DNA from: Psychrobacter sp. JCM 18903 | GTDB taxonomy: Bacteria; Pseudomonadota; Gammaproteobacteria; Pseudomonadales; Moraxellaceae | Length of the DNA stretch: 60,946 nucleotides | Assembly (NCBI RefSeq): GCF_000586475.1 | Contig: NZ_BAWJ01000018.1 | Location: 1 to 60,946 of the forward strand | Direction: 5' to 3' | Shown: in pieces, positions 9,960 through 20,508 of the stretch | Layout of the letters: each line of letters begins with the position of its first letter | Numbering within the stretch: position 1 is the stretch's first letter | Translations under genes and position numbers: made by a program | Notes under the pieces: model-generated | The model's input: the letters and a program-made list of their open reading frames with translations, nothing else | Databases searched by the model: none | Told to the model about the DNA's origin: nothing

Positions 9960-11509
9960 TCAAAAGGTCTTTGTTAATAACACCGTTGCAGACTTTTCAT
10001 CCCGATCATCATAGTAAGCAAAGTTACTTGAAGTTGTTTCATAATCAAAGACCAAACGCGGTGTCAAACCATACAAGGTAAAGTCACGTTTCCAGACTTG
10101 CAAACCTAATGAAGTGGATTTGTCTTCTCTGGTTGAGCCCGGCACGCCGCCTACCGCATTATAATAGCCTTTCCATGCTCCACTTCCTGCTGGATAAGCA
10201 TCTGCAGGATCGTCATAGTCCTTGATACCATAACCTACTGTTGCTAATGTGGAGAGTCCACGCCTCCATTCACGACCCCAACCAGCATTTACAGAATTAC
10301 GATCATAGCTAATAATACTCGATTTGGGTACATCGTTTCGATAATTACCTACACCCCCATAAAAGTATTCTTTGGCATCCTTAATATAAAAAGCATTTAA
10401 ACCAAGGAATCTGCCATCTGTTTCGCGATTTGCATTGCTATCATCTTCAAAAGTTTCTTTGGACAAAATACCAGTCGCTGACAGTTTTAGCTTGGGCTTA
10501 ACCCAGCGTGAGCCGCTGACAGTTGCGCCTTTACGCAAACTATAGGGCGCTTCATCATAATAACGCTTGGTGATAAATGGGGTCAAAGAAACGTCGTTTT
10601 TGGCATCATCGTAGCCGACTCCCGTAGAGGCAGTGAATAGATAATCGTTATAGTCAGGCTCATCCCAATATCCTTTTAGGGATGCATTACCACCCACTGT
10701 AGCATAGAAATTATTCGGTAAGTTAAAGCGTTTATTCGCGCTAGCAGACACCTGAAGGCCATTGGCTGATTTTTGCTCAATCGAGCGCCCTAAGTCAGAT
10801 TGAATAGATGACGATGGCGCGTCATTAATATTATTCTCTCTTACATAACTGGCAGAGGCATTGAATTGCCATTTTTCTGAACTATTGATCTGCGCCAATG
10901 AGTTTTGCACCCTAGCCATGACGGGTGCTGGTAACTCAACTGCCTGCAATTTTAGAAACTGCTCCTTTGCCGCCACATACTGCTTGTCTGCTTGCATGGC
11001 AATGGCCATATTCAAACGTACCGGATGAAAGTCTGGATCAGTTGCAAGCATGTCACGATAAATGGCAATGGCTTGTTTGTTTTTGGCTTCACTGCGATAT
11101 ATGAGCGCATCAGCGAATTTGATCAGCATTGGATCATTGGTTTTTAACGCTTTGTAATGCGGCAATAACTCTTTAACCGTTACCATATCTTGTGCAGACA
11201 ATGCATCATTTAAATACTTGCTAAACGCTGCTGGATTGGCTTTTAGCGCTTCTAGATTATAAGCCGTTGCTTGGCAAGTTGCTGACGACTTCTAATAGCA
11301 TCTTGTGCTTCAGAATCTGATATAGCGGTAGAGGGTGCAGTAGGATCTGACACAGAAGTCTGATTTTCGCGTCTAAGCAACTCCGCAGCTTGATCAAGAT
11401 CGGGTTTTATTTCTGGTAATTCTGGTGCTGCCATAACGGGTAGAGAGATCGCCATCATCGATAGTAAAACAGAAGCGGTGAGCGGTTTGCGTATATATTG
11501 ATTATTCAT
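9960..11509 (-). CDS. Slam-family surface lipoprotein assembly modulator (frame broken at ~11265)
   Basis: Outer-membrane translocon that moves TbpB-like lipoproteins to the cell surface. Corrected length about 516 residues. Parts: signal peptide 1-27 (ending LPVMAAP), a polar linker, a TPR-like region about 100-185 (AIAIYRDMLATDPDF, YVAAKEQFLKLQ), then a C-terminal beta-barrel (DUF560 type) with alternating strands and a terminal Phe (LLTKTF). The frame breaks between RQQLAKQ and ATAYNLEALK; one base is missing near 11265, for example AAGCAA for AAAGCAA. The start ATG at 11509 has AAGGA upstream. It lies directly downstream of two genes for predicted cargo lipoproteins on the same strand, though a terminator precedes it. 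Confidence 0.88.
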
Positions 11510-11600
11510 GGGTATCCTTACCTAAGTACGATCATTAACTTTCCAAACACTTTTCCAACTTTAATCATCCTAAGGGATTTTGATGTTTTAATCGAGCAAA

Positions 11601-11620
11601 AAAGCGCCCTAGGACGCTTT
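11601..11620 (-). terminator. rho-independent terminator after lipoprotein A
   Basis: AAAGCGCC-CTA-GGACGCTTT with a T run on the minus-strand side. It falls between the lipoprotein A stop and slam, suggesting the translocon has its own promoter or is read through at reduced level. Confidence 0.7.
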
Positions 11621-11648
11621 CTCTTTTGTATCATACAGTCATATTATC

Positions 11649-14600
11649 TTATTGCTTTGCCGCACCGAACGTTCCTTGGAATTTAGTCCCCGTACCAGCT
11701 GCAGTTCCTTTTCCACCTTGATCAGATACATCTTGATAAATACCGCCTAAGAACTTCGCACCTTCACCATAGAAACCACCTGCGGTATCGATGCCATTTT
11801 TATTACCCACAAAAGTATTGCCCGCAATATCTGCATCAATTTTGATCTGATTGCCAGCAGGCATATATTTATAGTCCGTACCAGTAAATGATAATGTGCC
11901 ATCAACTGAGCCATTGACAAAATCAACGTTGAAAGCAGAAGTACCATTAACTGGGGCTGTCGAAGCATTATCCGCTAAATGGATATTTTCAATATAAGTC
12001 GCACTGCCTGTATATTGAGCCTTACCATCATTAACACCTTTCAGACTGTCCATACCTGCTTGCGAGGTTAAGTAGCCTTGTACATATACATTGGCTGCAC
12101 GTGAGACATCGCCTGCAAACGATGAGTTAAGATTGCCATATACATGACCAATCTGCATTTGATTGTCAAAGTTCTCATAAACAGCGCTGTATTGATAACT
12201 TGGATTGAGGTTACCTCTCCCTACATCAACTGTGACTGCGCCAGTTGCATTGGTCAAAGACACCTCTATTGGTTTAAGGACCGTGTCTGGCTTAACCATA
12301 TCAGCAAGTACTTTGCCTTTACTAAAGCTATTGAAATTGTTGCCTTTGCGATTGTCTATTGGGACATTAGAACCATCCTTAACGTTCGTTTCTGTCCATG
12401 CCGATTTATCATCTCTGATTTCCACATAACCAATCGCGTCTACCAGTTGACCTTGACCCAATGGTAATGTTTTATTTTTGCTACTTAAGGCGGTAGATTG
12501 GAAGCCTGTCATTGTAGACTCTACTGGAGCAGGAGCAGCGCTTGGATCTACTTTGCTAGCGCCATAAGTGCCTTTACCACCAGAAACTTGATAAACACCA
12601 CCTAATAGACCTGCATCTTCACCAAAGAAACCCCCTTTAGTATCAACCCCATTCCAATTACCAGCAAAGGTATTTCCAATAATCTCGGCTTTGATTTTCT
12701 TCTCACTGACATTAGAACCTTCAAATGATAACGTACCATCTATTTGACTGTCGACAAAGTCACATCAAACTCAGAGGTACCTATAATCGGATTAACACCA
12801 ATGATTTCTTGCTCACTATTACCAATATAAGTGGCATCACCTTTATAAGCTACTTTGCCATCATTAATACCATTATCAATATTGTATTGTGACAAGCCTT
12901 TCATGTACTGCATATCGTCAGTGCTTGTACTGTTACCTTGTACGTAGACATTAGATAAGGTGTCTAATCGAATTCCATTGTTTGTCGTTTTGAGATCACC
13001 GTATAAATGACCGATTTGCATCTGATCATTGTAGTTTTTATAAACAGACGTATATTTGAAACGTCTGTTCAAATATCCTGCTGGCAATGAATATAAAGCA
13101 CTCTTTTTAAATCCTGCTTCGTAGTCCTCATCACCTGCATCTCGTAACTTAAAGTTAGTAGTAGTATTTTTATCAAAACGTCCAGACCCAGTTTCTAATA
13201 AATTAACGTTGAGCGTATCGTAGTTAGCAGAAGTATTGGTATTGATAGCGCTATTGTCACTACCTGAGATCGTATTTTGGAAACCACTTATTGTTGCATT
13301 CACTGGAGACTGTGGATTGGTTGGTGCTGGTGGTAACTGCTGCGATGCTTCAAGAGCCTCTTCTGCAGCTTTTGCTCTAGCTTCTGCATCTGCTTTCGCT
13401 TGTAAAGCTTCATCAGCGCGCGTTTGAGCAGCAGCAGCTTGTGCTGTCGCATCTGCGGCTTGCTGATTGGCTTCTGCGACTTTTTTATCCGCTTCCACTT
13501 TGGCCTCACCAATCGCTTTGTCTGCAGCATTTTGTGCTGCTTGTGCAGCTTGTAATGCGGCGTCTTTTGCAGTCTCCGCAGCTTTTCTGGCAGCTTCTGC
13601 CGTCGACAAGGCTTGTAATGCAGCGGCTTCAGCCATTTCTGCTGCGGATGCACGTTCTAGGGCAGCAGCTAATTGCTTTTCACCATTACCAGCATTGGCT
13701 AGAGCGTCTTCTGCTCTTTGTAAGGCTTCTTGCGCTTTAACAGCATCAGCTTTGGCTTTATCAGCAGCAGCTTTAGCAGCATTTGCCTGTGCCTGAGCAT
13801 TAGCGATGGCAGCATTAGCAGCAGCTGCGGCTGCTTGAGCGTTTTTGGCAGACTGCTCAGCAGCGGTTTGTTTATCGCTGGTCGCGCCATAAGTTCCTTG
13901 GGCATTATTGCCAGCGTAAACACCGCCTAGGTACTGGGCATCACCACCAAAGAATCCACCTTCGGTTGTATAGCCTGCATTGTTAGCAGCAGTCCCTGAG
14001 AATTGGTTGCCATTAATGCTGGCGGTTAAACCAATTTTACCGGCTTTATTAAATGTGAGATCCCCTTTTACGTTTTTAGCCACAAAGTCTGCGGTGAATA
14101 CTGATTTGCCAAATTCGATATCATTACCTAAACCAAGTTCACGATAAGTAGCATCACCTGTATAACCTACTTTACCTTCGGTTGGTATATTGGCAGCTTG
14201 AGTAGCATTACCAGTAACGACAACGCCATTCACAGGTAGGGTTGAGCCTAACAATGCTACTTCAGCGGCACCATCGATATGACCGATGCGCATGTCATCG
14301 CCAAAGTCTTTATAAGTTGAGGTGTAGTTAAGTGGTAAGGTTTGACCAATTGCTGCGACGATAATTTCAGTATCGCCTTCATAGGTTTTAAACCCGCTCT
14401 GAGTTTCAGTATCGTTGGCCCCTGATGTTACGATAGCGACTTTAGGTAGTAGACCAGGTTGATCTGGCGTGGAGGGATCTTGTGAAGCGATGTCAGCTCT
14501 AGCATCTACTGTGGAACCATCTGCGCTGATGTCAAAGTCGCGGGTGGTGGTATTAAATACACCCAATGATCCAGCGTTGATATTCAGCGACTGCACGCCA

Positions 14601-15610
14601 GATTTCTCTGCTTCAGGGGCATTCTTAATGATGGCGGCAGCTAAGGCATCTTTAGCCGCTTGGGCGGCAGCTTGAGCCGCAGTTACTTGGGCGGAAGCTT
14701 GAGCAGAGGCAGCGGCTTGAGCTTGCTGAGCTGCAGCGGCTTGGGCATTAGCGGCGTCAAGAGCGACTTGGCGACGGTCAACTTCTGCTTGTAAAGCTTC
14801 GGTGTTGCCACCTGAGGCAAGTGCGGCGGCTAAAGCTTTCTCTGCAGCTGCTAGATCATCTGTTGCTTTCAATAAATCAGCTTTAGCTTTGTCTGCTTCG
14901 CCTTGGGCTTTATCTGCTTTTTGTTTCTCAAGCGCAGCTTGGATTTTGGCAGCTGTGGCTTGTTTTTCTGCTTGAGTTTTGGCTTCTTCTGCAGCTTTCA
15001 AAGATGTCTCAATCTCTTTAGCCTTGGCCTCTGCTACGGTTGCACGATTATCTGCGGCTTTAGCCTTTTCTTCAGCCGCTTTCACTTTGGCAACTGCATC
15101 GGCGGCGGATTTTTTAGCGGCTGTTATTTCCGTTTTAGAAGCTTTTGCAGCCGCTTCAATTTTTGTTACCGCCTCTACTCGAGCGGCTTCTGCAGCGAGC
15201 TTGGCCTTTGCAGCTTCATCTTTTGCAGCATCTATCGCTGTTTTAGATGCCGCCATTACCTTCTCTGACTCTTTTCCAAAACTCTCTTGGGCTGCTTTAA
15301 GAGCATCTTGCGCAGCTTTGGTTTTTGCTTCTGCAACCTTGAGCGCTTCTTGTGCAGCTTTAGTTTTTGCTTCTGCAGCTTTGATTGCCTTTACTGCGTC
15401 AGCATTGCTGACATTGCCTCCACTATCAATATTTTCGCCACTTTCTGATCCTATTACAGGTGACGACTTAGGCGTAACCGTGCTATCACTACCGCTCGTT
15501 GAACACGAAGCTAAAATGACAGTGGTTAAAATAACCACGCTGGCTTTGACCGGTGTCTGTAGTTTTTTTACGGCAGATATCGCTGGTATTGAATGATGAT
15601 TAAATGACAT
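11649..15610 (-). CDS. Slam-dependent-type surface lipoprotein A: three TbpB-like barrels and two Ala-rich coiled coils (frame broken at ~12761)
   Basis: Very large predicted surface lipoprotein, about 1320 residues after correction. The start is ATG 15610 (MSFNHHSIPAIS) because GGAGG lies at ideal distance; an in-frame ATG at 15664 would add 18 residues. Lipobox VILASC. Order: Ala/Lys/Glu-rich heptad-like coil about 70-330, barrel 1 about 335-577 ([18 protein letters not shown]), second coil about 580-757, barrel 2 about 767-1017, barrel 3 about 1034-1320 (GGFYGEGAKFLGGIYQ). Each barrel ends with the glycine-rich motif typical of the TbpB beta-barrel family. The frame breaks at GATGTGACTTTG, which should be GATGTGGACTTTG (one G missing); DGTLSFEGS then continues. 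Ligand unknown; heme, metal or host-protein binding is known for relatives. Confidence 0.82.
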
Positions 15611-16287
15611 TCGTCTTCCTCCATGAAGAACTGGTAATATTCCATTATTTACTAACTTAGACACAACATATATTCAGTGCCTTGAATAGATAAACAAATG
15701 TAATATGAAAAGTCAATTAATATTATTCAAATATTAATGTCAGTAACTTTTAGTTACTAAATAAATTTAATAAATATTTTAAATGATATAAATCGTATTA
15801 CATAAACAACAAAATTTTAATATAACATATAACGATAAAGTCATATTTTAGAAAAAACAAAATGACTTATCTTTAAGTAAAACCCTAAAAAACCACACTT
15901 AATCTTTAATAAAATCATCATTTTAACTATAAATAGCACTAAAAATTTATTTCATCTTAAAAAGGTTGATACCAGCGACAGATAGCGCTAATTTGTTAAA
16001 ATAGATAAAAATAGAATATCAGCCAATAAATACATTAAAAAGTTATATTGATTATTAAAAACAACTACTTCAAAAATAATATCCTTAAATTTTATTATTA
16101 TTATTTATATAATATAACTAAAATCTGACTATATAGACAAACATTAGTTAATCAATAAAATTCTTATCATTTTAGAAGAACCCTCTGCTCATCTTCACAG
16201 TCACAATATCAGGTATATAGATTCAGACATAAAAAAAAGCACCCTAAGGTACTTTTTTTATGTCTGAATTAAGAATTTATATGATCT
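15611..16287. other. very AT-rich spacer between the two lipoprotein genes
   Basis: About 680 bases with no ORF of note. It holds the terminator of lipoprotein B at its left end (16222-16268) and presumably the promoter of lipoprotein A. I looked for a Fur-like palindrome, expected for many TbpB systems, and did not find a convincing one. Confidence 0.5.
16222..16268 (-). terminator. long rho-independent terminator after lipoprotein B
   Basis: TTCAGACATAAAAAAAAG at the left is complementary to the right arm ending TTTATGTCTGAA, around a GCACCCTAAGGTAC core. The A and T tracts make it potentially active on both strands. Confidence 0.85.
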
Positions 16288-18426
16288 TTATTTGGAATTA
16301 GGCTGCTTCTCAGCACCAAAAGTACCTTGGAAAGTAGTACCTTCACCTGGCTGAGCACCTTTACCCCCTTGAGTTAGAGCCTCTTGATAAACGCCACCTA
16401 AGAAGTTAGCATCCTCACCGTAGAAACCACCTGCTGTATCGATACCATTCTTATTACCAGCGAAAGTATTTCCTGTAATATCTGCATTGATATCAATCTT
16501 GTTACCAGTAGGCATGTAACTATAATCACCTGCTGCAAAAGACAGCGTACCTGCAACTTTACCACCAACAAAGTCTACGTCAAATGCTGAAGTACCATCA
16601 ACTACTGGTCCACCACGAACACCATCTTTTAGATGTAGATTTTCCATGTAGGTAGCAACACCGCCATAAGCCACCATACCGTCATTGATATTATTATCGA
16701 TATTGTATTGTGCTAAGTCTTTCATGTACTGCATGTCGTCAAGATTGGTACCGTTACCCTGTACGTAAACAGTAGAAACACGAGCTAGGTCACCTAAACC
16801 AAATAGGTCAGTTCTAGGATCACCATAAACATGACCGATCTGCATTTGCGAATCAAAGTTCTTATAAACAGATGAGTAATTGAGGTCTAATGCTACAGGA
16901 CCTTGAACTTTAGTAGACTCAGTATGCAACTTAAATCCATTACCGTAATCTGTGTCTGCGTCTCCACTTATATTGATTAAAACTTGCTCTTTCACAGAGT
17001 CAGGTTTGGTCATGTCAGCACGAGCTATGAATTTATCATAACCAGTGAAATTATTTCCAGCACGATTATCTACTGTCACCTTAGAACCGTCTACATCTAC
17101 CGTTTCTTTAAAGTCAGACTTGTCATCACGTATTTCTGCATAACCAATGGCGTCAGCTGTAAAGTTACCTTTTTTACTACTTAACGTATTGCTTTGGAAG
17201 CCAGTAAACTCAGTATCCACTTTAGCATCTGGATTAATAGGCGTTGGAGTTGGAGTTGGCGTTGGAGTTGGCGTTGGAGTTGGAGTTGGAGTTGGCGTTG
17301 GCGTTGGCGTTGGCGTTGGAGTTGGAGTCGGAGTCGGCGTTGGAGTCGGCGTTGGAGTCGGCGTTGGAGTCGGAGTCGGAGTCGGAGTCGGCGTTGGAGT
17401 CGGCGTTACAACCTTATCTTTTTCTGCCCCATATGTACCTTGAGCACCGTTACCTTCGTAAACACCGCCTAGGTATTGGGCATCACCACCGAAAAAACCA
17501 CCTTCGGTCTTATAACCGTTATTAGCTGCTGCTGTGCCTGAGAACTCATTGCCTGTGATATCAGCGGATAAACCAATGTTTTTATCACTAAAAGTGAGAG
17601 CGCCTTTGACGTTCTTAGCAACAAAGTCTGCGGTGAATGCTGAGGTGCCATATTCAATAGCTTTGTCTAGACCAAGCTCACGATAAGTTGCGTCTCCAGT
17701 GTAGTTGACCGTACCATCCATTGGCATGTTTTCAGCTGTGGTCGCATTGCCTGTGACGATAACGCCATTTACGGGTAATGTTGAACCTAAAGCAACGACT
17801 TCTGCTTTACCATCGATATGACCGATGCGCAGGTCATCGCCAAAGTCTTTATACGTTGAGGTATAGTCTAACGGTAGCGTTTGACCAAGAGCAGCAACAA
17901 CTATATCGGTACTGTCTTTATGAGCTTTAAAACCATTTTGAAGCTCGGTGTCATTTGAGCCTGATGTGTTAATAGCAACTTTCGGTAGTAAACCAGGTTG
18001 GTCTGGTGTGGCTGGATTTTGTGAAGCAATATCTGCTCTTGCATCGACAGTAGAGCCATCTTCATTAATGGTGAAGTCTCGGGTAGTTGTGTTAAATACA
18101 CCGAGTGAGCCTGCGTTGATATTTAGTGACTGAACGCCAGTTCTTGTGTCTTCAGGCGTTGGCGTTGGCGTTGGTGTTGGTGTTGGTGTTGGTGTTGGTG
18201 TTGGTGTTGGTGTTGGTGTTGGCGTTGGTGTTGGTGTTGGCGTTGGAGTCGGTGTGATTACTGGGCTACTACCATCAAAAATATCATTTAAGGTATATGA
18301 ATCGCTTCCACTGCTTCCGCATGCGGACAAGATGACAGAAGTTAGTATGACAACACTGGCTTTTAAGGGGGTTTTTAGTTTCTTGGCTGTAGGTACAGCT
18401 GATATTGAATGACGGTTAGGTGACAT
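16288..18426 (-). CDS. Slam-dependent-type surface lipoprotein B: two TbpB-like barrels joined by Thr-Pro repeats
   Basis: About 712 residues and intact. Start chosen at ATG 18426 (MSPNRHSIS) with a strong GGAGG; an upstream in-frame ATG at 18471 lacks this. Lipobox VILSAC. Order: signal peptide, 17 Thr-Pro dipeptides about residues 57-91, barrel 1 about 95-332 ([17 protein letters not shown]), 28 Thr-Pro dipeptides about 340-395, barrel 2 about 404-709 ([16 protein letters not shown]). Barrel 1 is a close paralogue of barrel 1 of lipoprotein A, also at DNA level; barrel 2 mixes features of barrels 2 and 3 of A. The Thr-Pro stretches would be stiff, extended spacers that lift the barrels from the membrane. 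Ligand unknown. Confidence 0.85.
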   Translation of the reverse strand: MSPNRHSISAVPTAKKLKTPLKASVVILTSVILSACGSSGSDSYTLNDIFDGSSPVITPTPTPTPTPTPTPTPTPTPTPTPTPTPTPTPTPEDTRTGVQSLNINAGSLGVFNTTTRDFTINEDGSTVDARADIASQNPATPDQPGLLPKVAINTSGSNDTELQNGFKAHKDSTDIVVAALGQTLPLDYTSTYKDFGDDLRIGHIDGKAEVVALGSTLPVNGVIVTGNATTAENMPMDGTVNYTGDATYRELGLDKAIEYGTSAFTADFVAKNVKGALTFSDKNIGLSADITGNEFSGTAAANNGYKTEGGFFGGDAQYLGGVYEGNGAQGTYGAEKDKVVTPTPTPTPTPTPTPTPTPTPTPTPTPTPTPTPTPTPTPTPTPTPTPTPTPTPTPTPINPDAKVDTEFTGFQSNTLSSKKGNFTADAIGYAEIRDDKSDFKETVDVDGSKVTVDNRAGNNFTGYDKFIARADMTKPDSVKEQVLINISGDADTDYGNGFKLHTESTKVQGPVALDLNYSSVYKNFDSQMQIGHVYGDPRTDLFGLGDLARVSTVYVQGNGTNLDDMQYMKDLAQYNIDNNINDGMVAYGGVATYMENLHLKDGVRGGPVVDGTSAFDVDFVGGKVAGTLSFAAGDYSYMPTGNKIDINADITGNTFAGNKNGIDTAGGFYGEDANFLGGVYQEALTQGGKGAQPGEGTTFQGTFGAEKQPNSK
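17240..17407. repeat. hexanucleotide tandem array, 28 units (central Thr-Pro linker)
   Basis: 168 bases made only of 6-base units of the form GGNGTT or GGNGTC, with variants GGCGTT, GGAGTT and GGAGTC in mosaic order. Encodes 28 Thr-Pro dipeptides on the minus strand. Unit length is a multiple of three, so gain or loss of units changes linker length without breaking the frame. Confidence 0.95.
18155..18256. repeat. hexanucleotide tandem array, 17 units (N-terminal Thr-Pro linker)
   Basis: 102 bases of GGYGTT units, mostly GGTGTT, ending in GGAGTC and GGTGTG. Encodes 17 Thr-Pro dipeptides just after the lipidated Cys region. Much more homogeneous than the central array, which suggests recent expansion. 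Confidence 0.95.
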
Positions 18427-18544
18427 TCTTCTTCCTCCATGGATGATTGATAGATATTCCTTTATCCACACATTGCTACATCAGTGTTTGAGCAATGTAT
18501 ATAGATAACCAAACTTAGCGTACAAAATAATTGTTTTTTACAGG

Positions 18545-18572
18545 ACTTACCTAACCTATTGGTTAAGTAAGT
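18545..18572. other. inverted repeat between FadL paralogue 1 and lipoprotein B
   Basis: ACTTACCTAACC-TATT-GGTTAAGTAAGT, 12-bp arms with one mismatch, followed by TTTT on the plus strand. The T run is on the wrong strand to terminate the minus-strand FadL gene, so it may be an operator or mRNA structure, or may end unseen antisense transcription. Confidence 0.5.
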
Positions 18573-18616
18573 TTTTCTAGTCTTTATCGTTTAAGCCATA
18601 ATAGTTTGGTGCTAAA

Positions 18617-20004
18617 TTACTGGCTCTGATAAGAGAGTTTTACACCAGCGATGTAGCCATCGTTATCTTGAAACTTGCTAACGATACTACCGTTAGGTAG
18701 CTGTCCTGTGGCATCGCCAAATTTTAAATATTTTCCGCCCACTGAAACTGCCCATTCAGGTGTCACGTTGTACTTAACACCACCACCAAGACTGTAATAT
18801 CCATCAATAGTACCAAGTGAGCTTATAGGGTCACCTGCACCAGAGTCATAACCAACGACCACTGAGCCAGCCAGCTTCTCATTAAAACGTTTAGCTAAGC
18901 CAACATCCACTTTCCATTGGTCTTTATCATAAGATAGTAGAGGTAGTCCCTCTGGAACAGCTGCTTTTGAATAGGCATTGTAAAGTGGCGGCACAATAGA
19001 AAAATCACTCCACGGCACCCAACGTACATCTAAAGTACCTAATAACTGATACTTTTGACTTAATCCAGTTTCAATATTTAAATTGACAGATTCTGGCGTA
19101 GTGACAGTAGCATCAGTCGTAGCATACTCACCAATCGATTTTCCAAGATCAGAATTTGGATCAATTCCAAGCTTATCTAGTACTACGCCTTTTAGAGGTG
19201 ACCCTAATAGTGGCACTCTTTCACCTATTGGTGTCTCATGCTCGATTTCAGAGCGATACGTTAGTGCGGCCTTTAATGCAATCTCAGGTTTACTATAAGC
19301 AAGACCAGCTGCCCAACCATAAGCAGTATCGTTATTTACATTCGCATCATAGCCAGTCAATGGTCCATACGCCTGACCACGCAAGTGTACTTCCGCTTCC
19401 GCTTTTTGCAATACTGGACCACCATATACTTGGAAGCCATTAGATTTAAAACCAACCAAGCCTGTCCATGTCTCGGTATGGACGCGAACATTAGTATTTT
19501 TATCGTAGTCAGGATCTAGTACTGAAGGATTGATAACTTCATTTGGCACTGAAATACCTGAAGATGAGTCCGCTATGGTATCTTTTCCTGCTTGAGATAC
19601 AAAAGTGCTATTTCCAGTATATTCTACTTCTGCACCCCAAGGTTCATCATAAAACACACCGATACTAACGTTGTCATTGATATCCGTTTTTACACCGTAG
19701 CGCATAAAAGAATAGGTATCACCAGTAATATTACCAGTAGCGCACCTTTCTCATATGAAGCTTCATCTGACGTTATGCCATTTCGTATTTCTGTAGTGGG
19801 AGAGGTACGAATAGCACCTGCATTATCGTTACCAGAAACATCACTATCAATATAAGCGTAATCAATTTCGGCATAAGTGCCAGAGTTAAAAAAGCCCTTA
19901 ATATCTTGACCTGAACGATCAAGACCAGCCGCCTGCGTCAACGATGCAGCCGATAAGGTAATAAGAGCGAGAGTGAGTTTAGAGATAGGGAACTGATGAG
20001 ACAC
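18617..20004 (-). CDS. FadL/OmpP1-type outer-membrane transport protein, paralogue 1 (frame broken at ~19741)
   Basis: Outer-membrane channel family for long-chain fatty acids and other hydrophobic compounds. About 462 residues after correction. GTG start at 20004 with GGAGG upstream; signal peptide ending LTQAA, then the family-specific mature start GLDRSGQDI. The barrel includes AAGLAYSKPEIALKAALTYRSE and ends VKLSYQSQ. The frame breaks after YEKGA: GGTGCGCTACTGG should be GGTGCGGCTACTGG (one G missing), restoring ATGNITGDTYSFMRYGVKTD. It is the most divergent of three tandem paralogues. Substrate not determinable. Confidence 0.85.
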
Positions 20005-20508
20005 TTAGATATCCTCCATGAATAAAATAACTGGCAAGTAGCTTAGTTGCTATATAACGACTAGTCACTAAAGCTTATGCTGAGCAATCCTTTGCCAAAC
20101 GACTTTTATACTTAACGATTGAATGTAACTATCGCTTACACGATTACACTTTCGTTGTTATCAGACATTACTACTATGTAAGATAACGTAACTGATTTCA
20201 GTATCATAATTAAAGTTCAGCACTATAGCAACACCCTTTTTAATTTTTTGTGAAGATAGATTTATGTTAACTAATTTATTATAAAAATTATAATGATTTG
20301 GACTATGTAAACCATTATTTTTTATGATCAGTCATTAAAAGAACTTGCGTTTAGTTCTCGAAATCTATATAAAGCATTGATTAACAGTAGTATTTTTTGA
20401 TAAAAAACAAAATTAAAAAAAAGCAGCCTCAAAGGGCTGCTCTTTTTCAATCGTACTGAATACAATTTTATTAAAACAAGTGTTCACTTAATATGCAATA
20501 TTTTCTCA
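20005..20508. other. spacer between FadL paralogues 1 and 2
   Basis: About 500 AT-rich bases without an ORF. Contains the terminator of paralogue 2 (20422-20441) and the presumed promoter of paralogue 1. Confidence 0.5.
20415..20447 (-). terminator. rho-independent terminator after FadL paralogue 2
   Basis: AGCAGCC-TCAAA-GGGCTGCT flanked by an A run on the left (T run on the minus strand) and TCTTTTT on the right. Confidence 0.8.

Noticed and set aside
13236..15596. Several long open frames on the strand opposite the coiled-coil parts of lipoprotein A
   Set aside because: They are shadows of the Ala/Lys-rich coding sequence; no ribosome sites or family-like protein features.
15611..16221. 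Fur or Zur box upstream of lipoprotein A
   Set aside because: The region is so AT-rich that partial matches occur by chance; no convincing 19-bp palindrome was found.
17147..17525. Val-Gly and Trp-Ser/Arg repeat frames opposite the Thr-Pro arrays
   Set aside because: Products of the hexanucleotide repeat read on the other strand, without starts or structure expected of a gene.
17240..18256. CRISPR-like look of the repeat arrays
   Set aside because: Units are 6 bases in direct tandem with no spacers, and no cas genes are present.
18545..18572. Terminator for FadL paralogue 1
   Set aside because: The T run follows the hairpin on the plus strand, whereas the gene is on the minus strand, so it was listed only as an inverted repeat.
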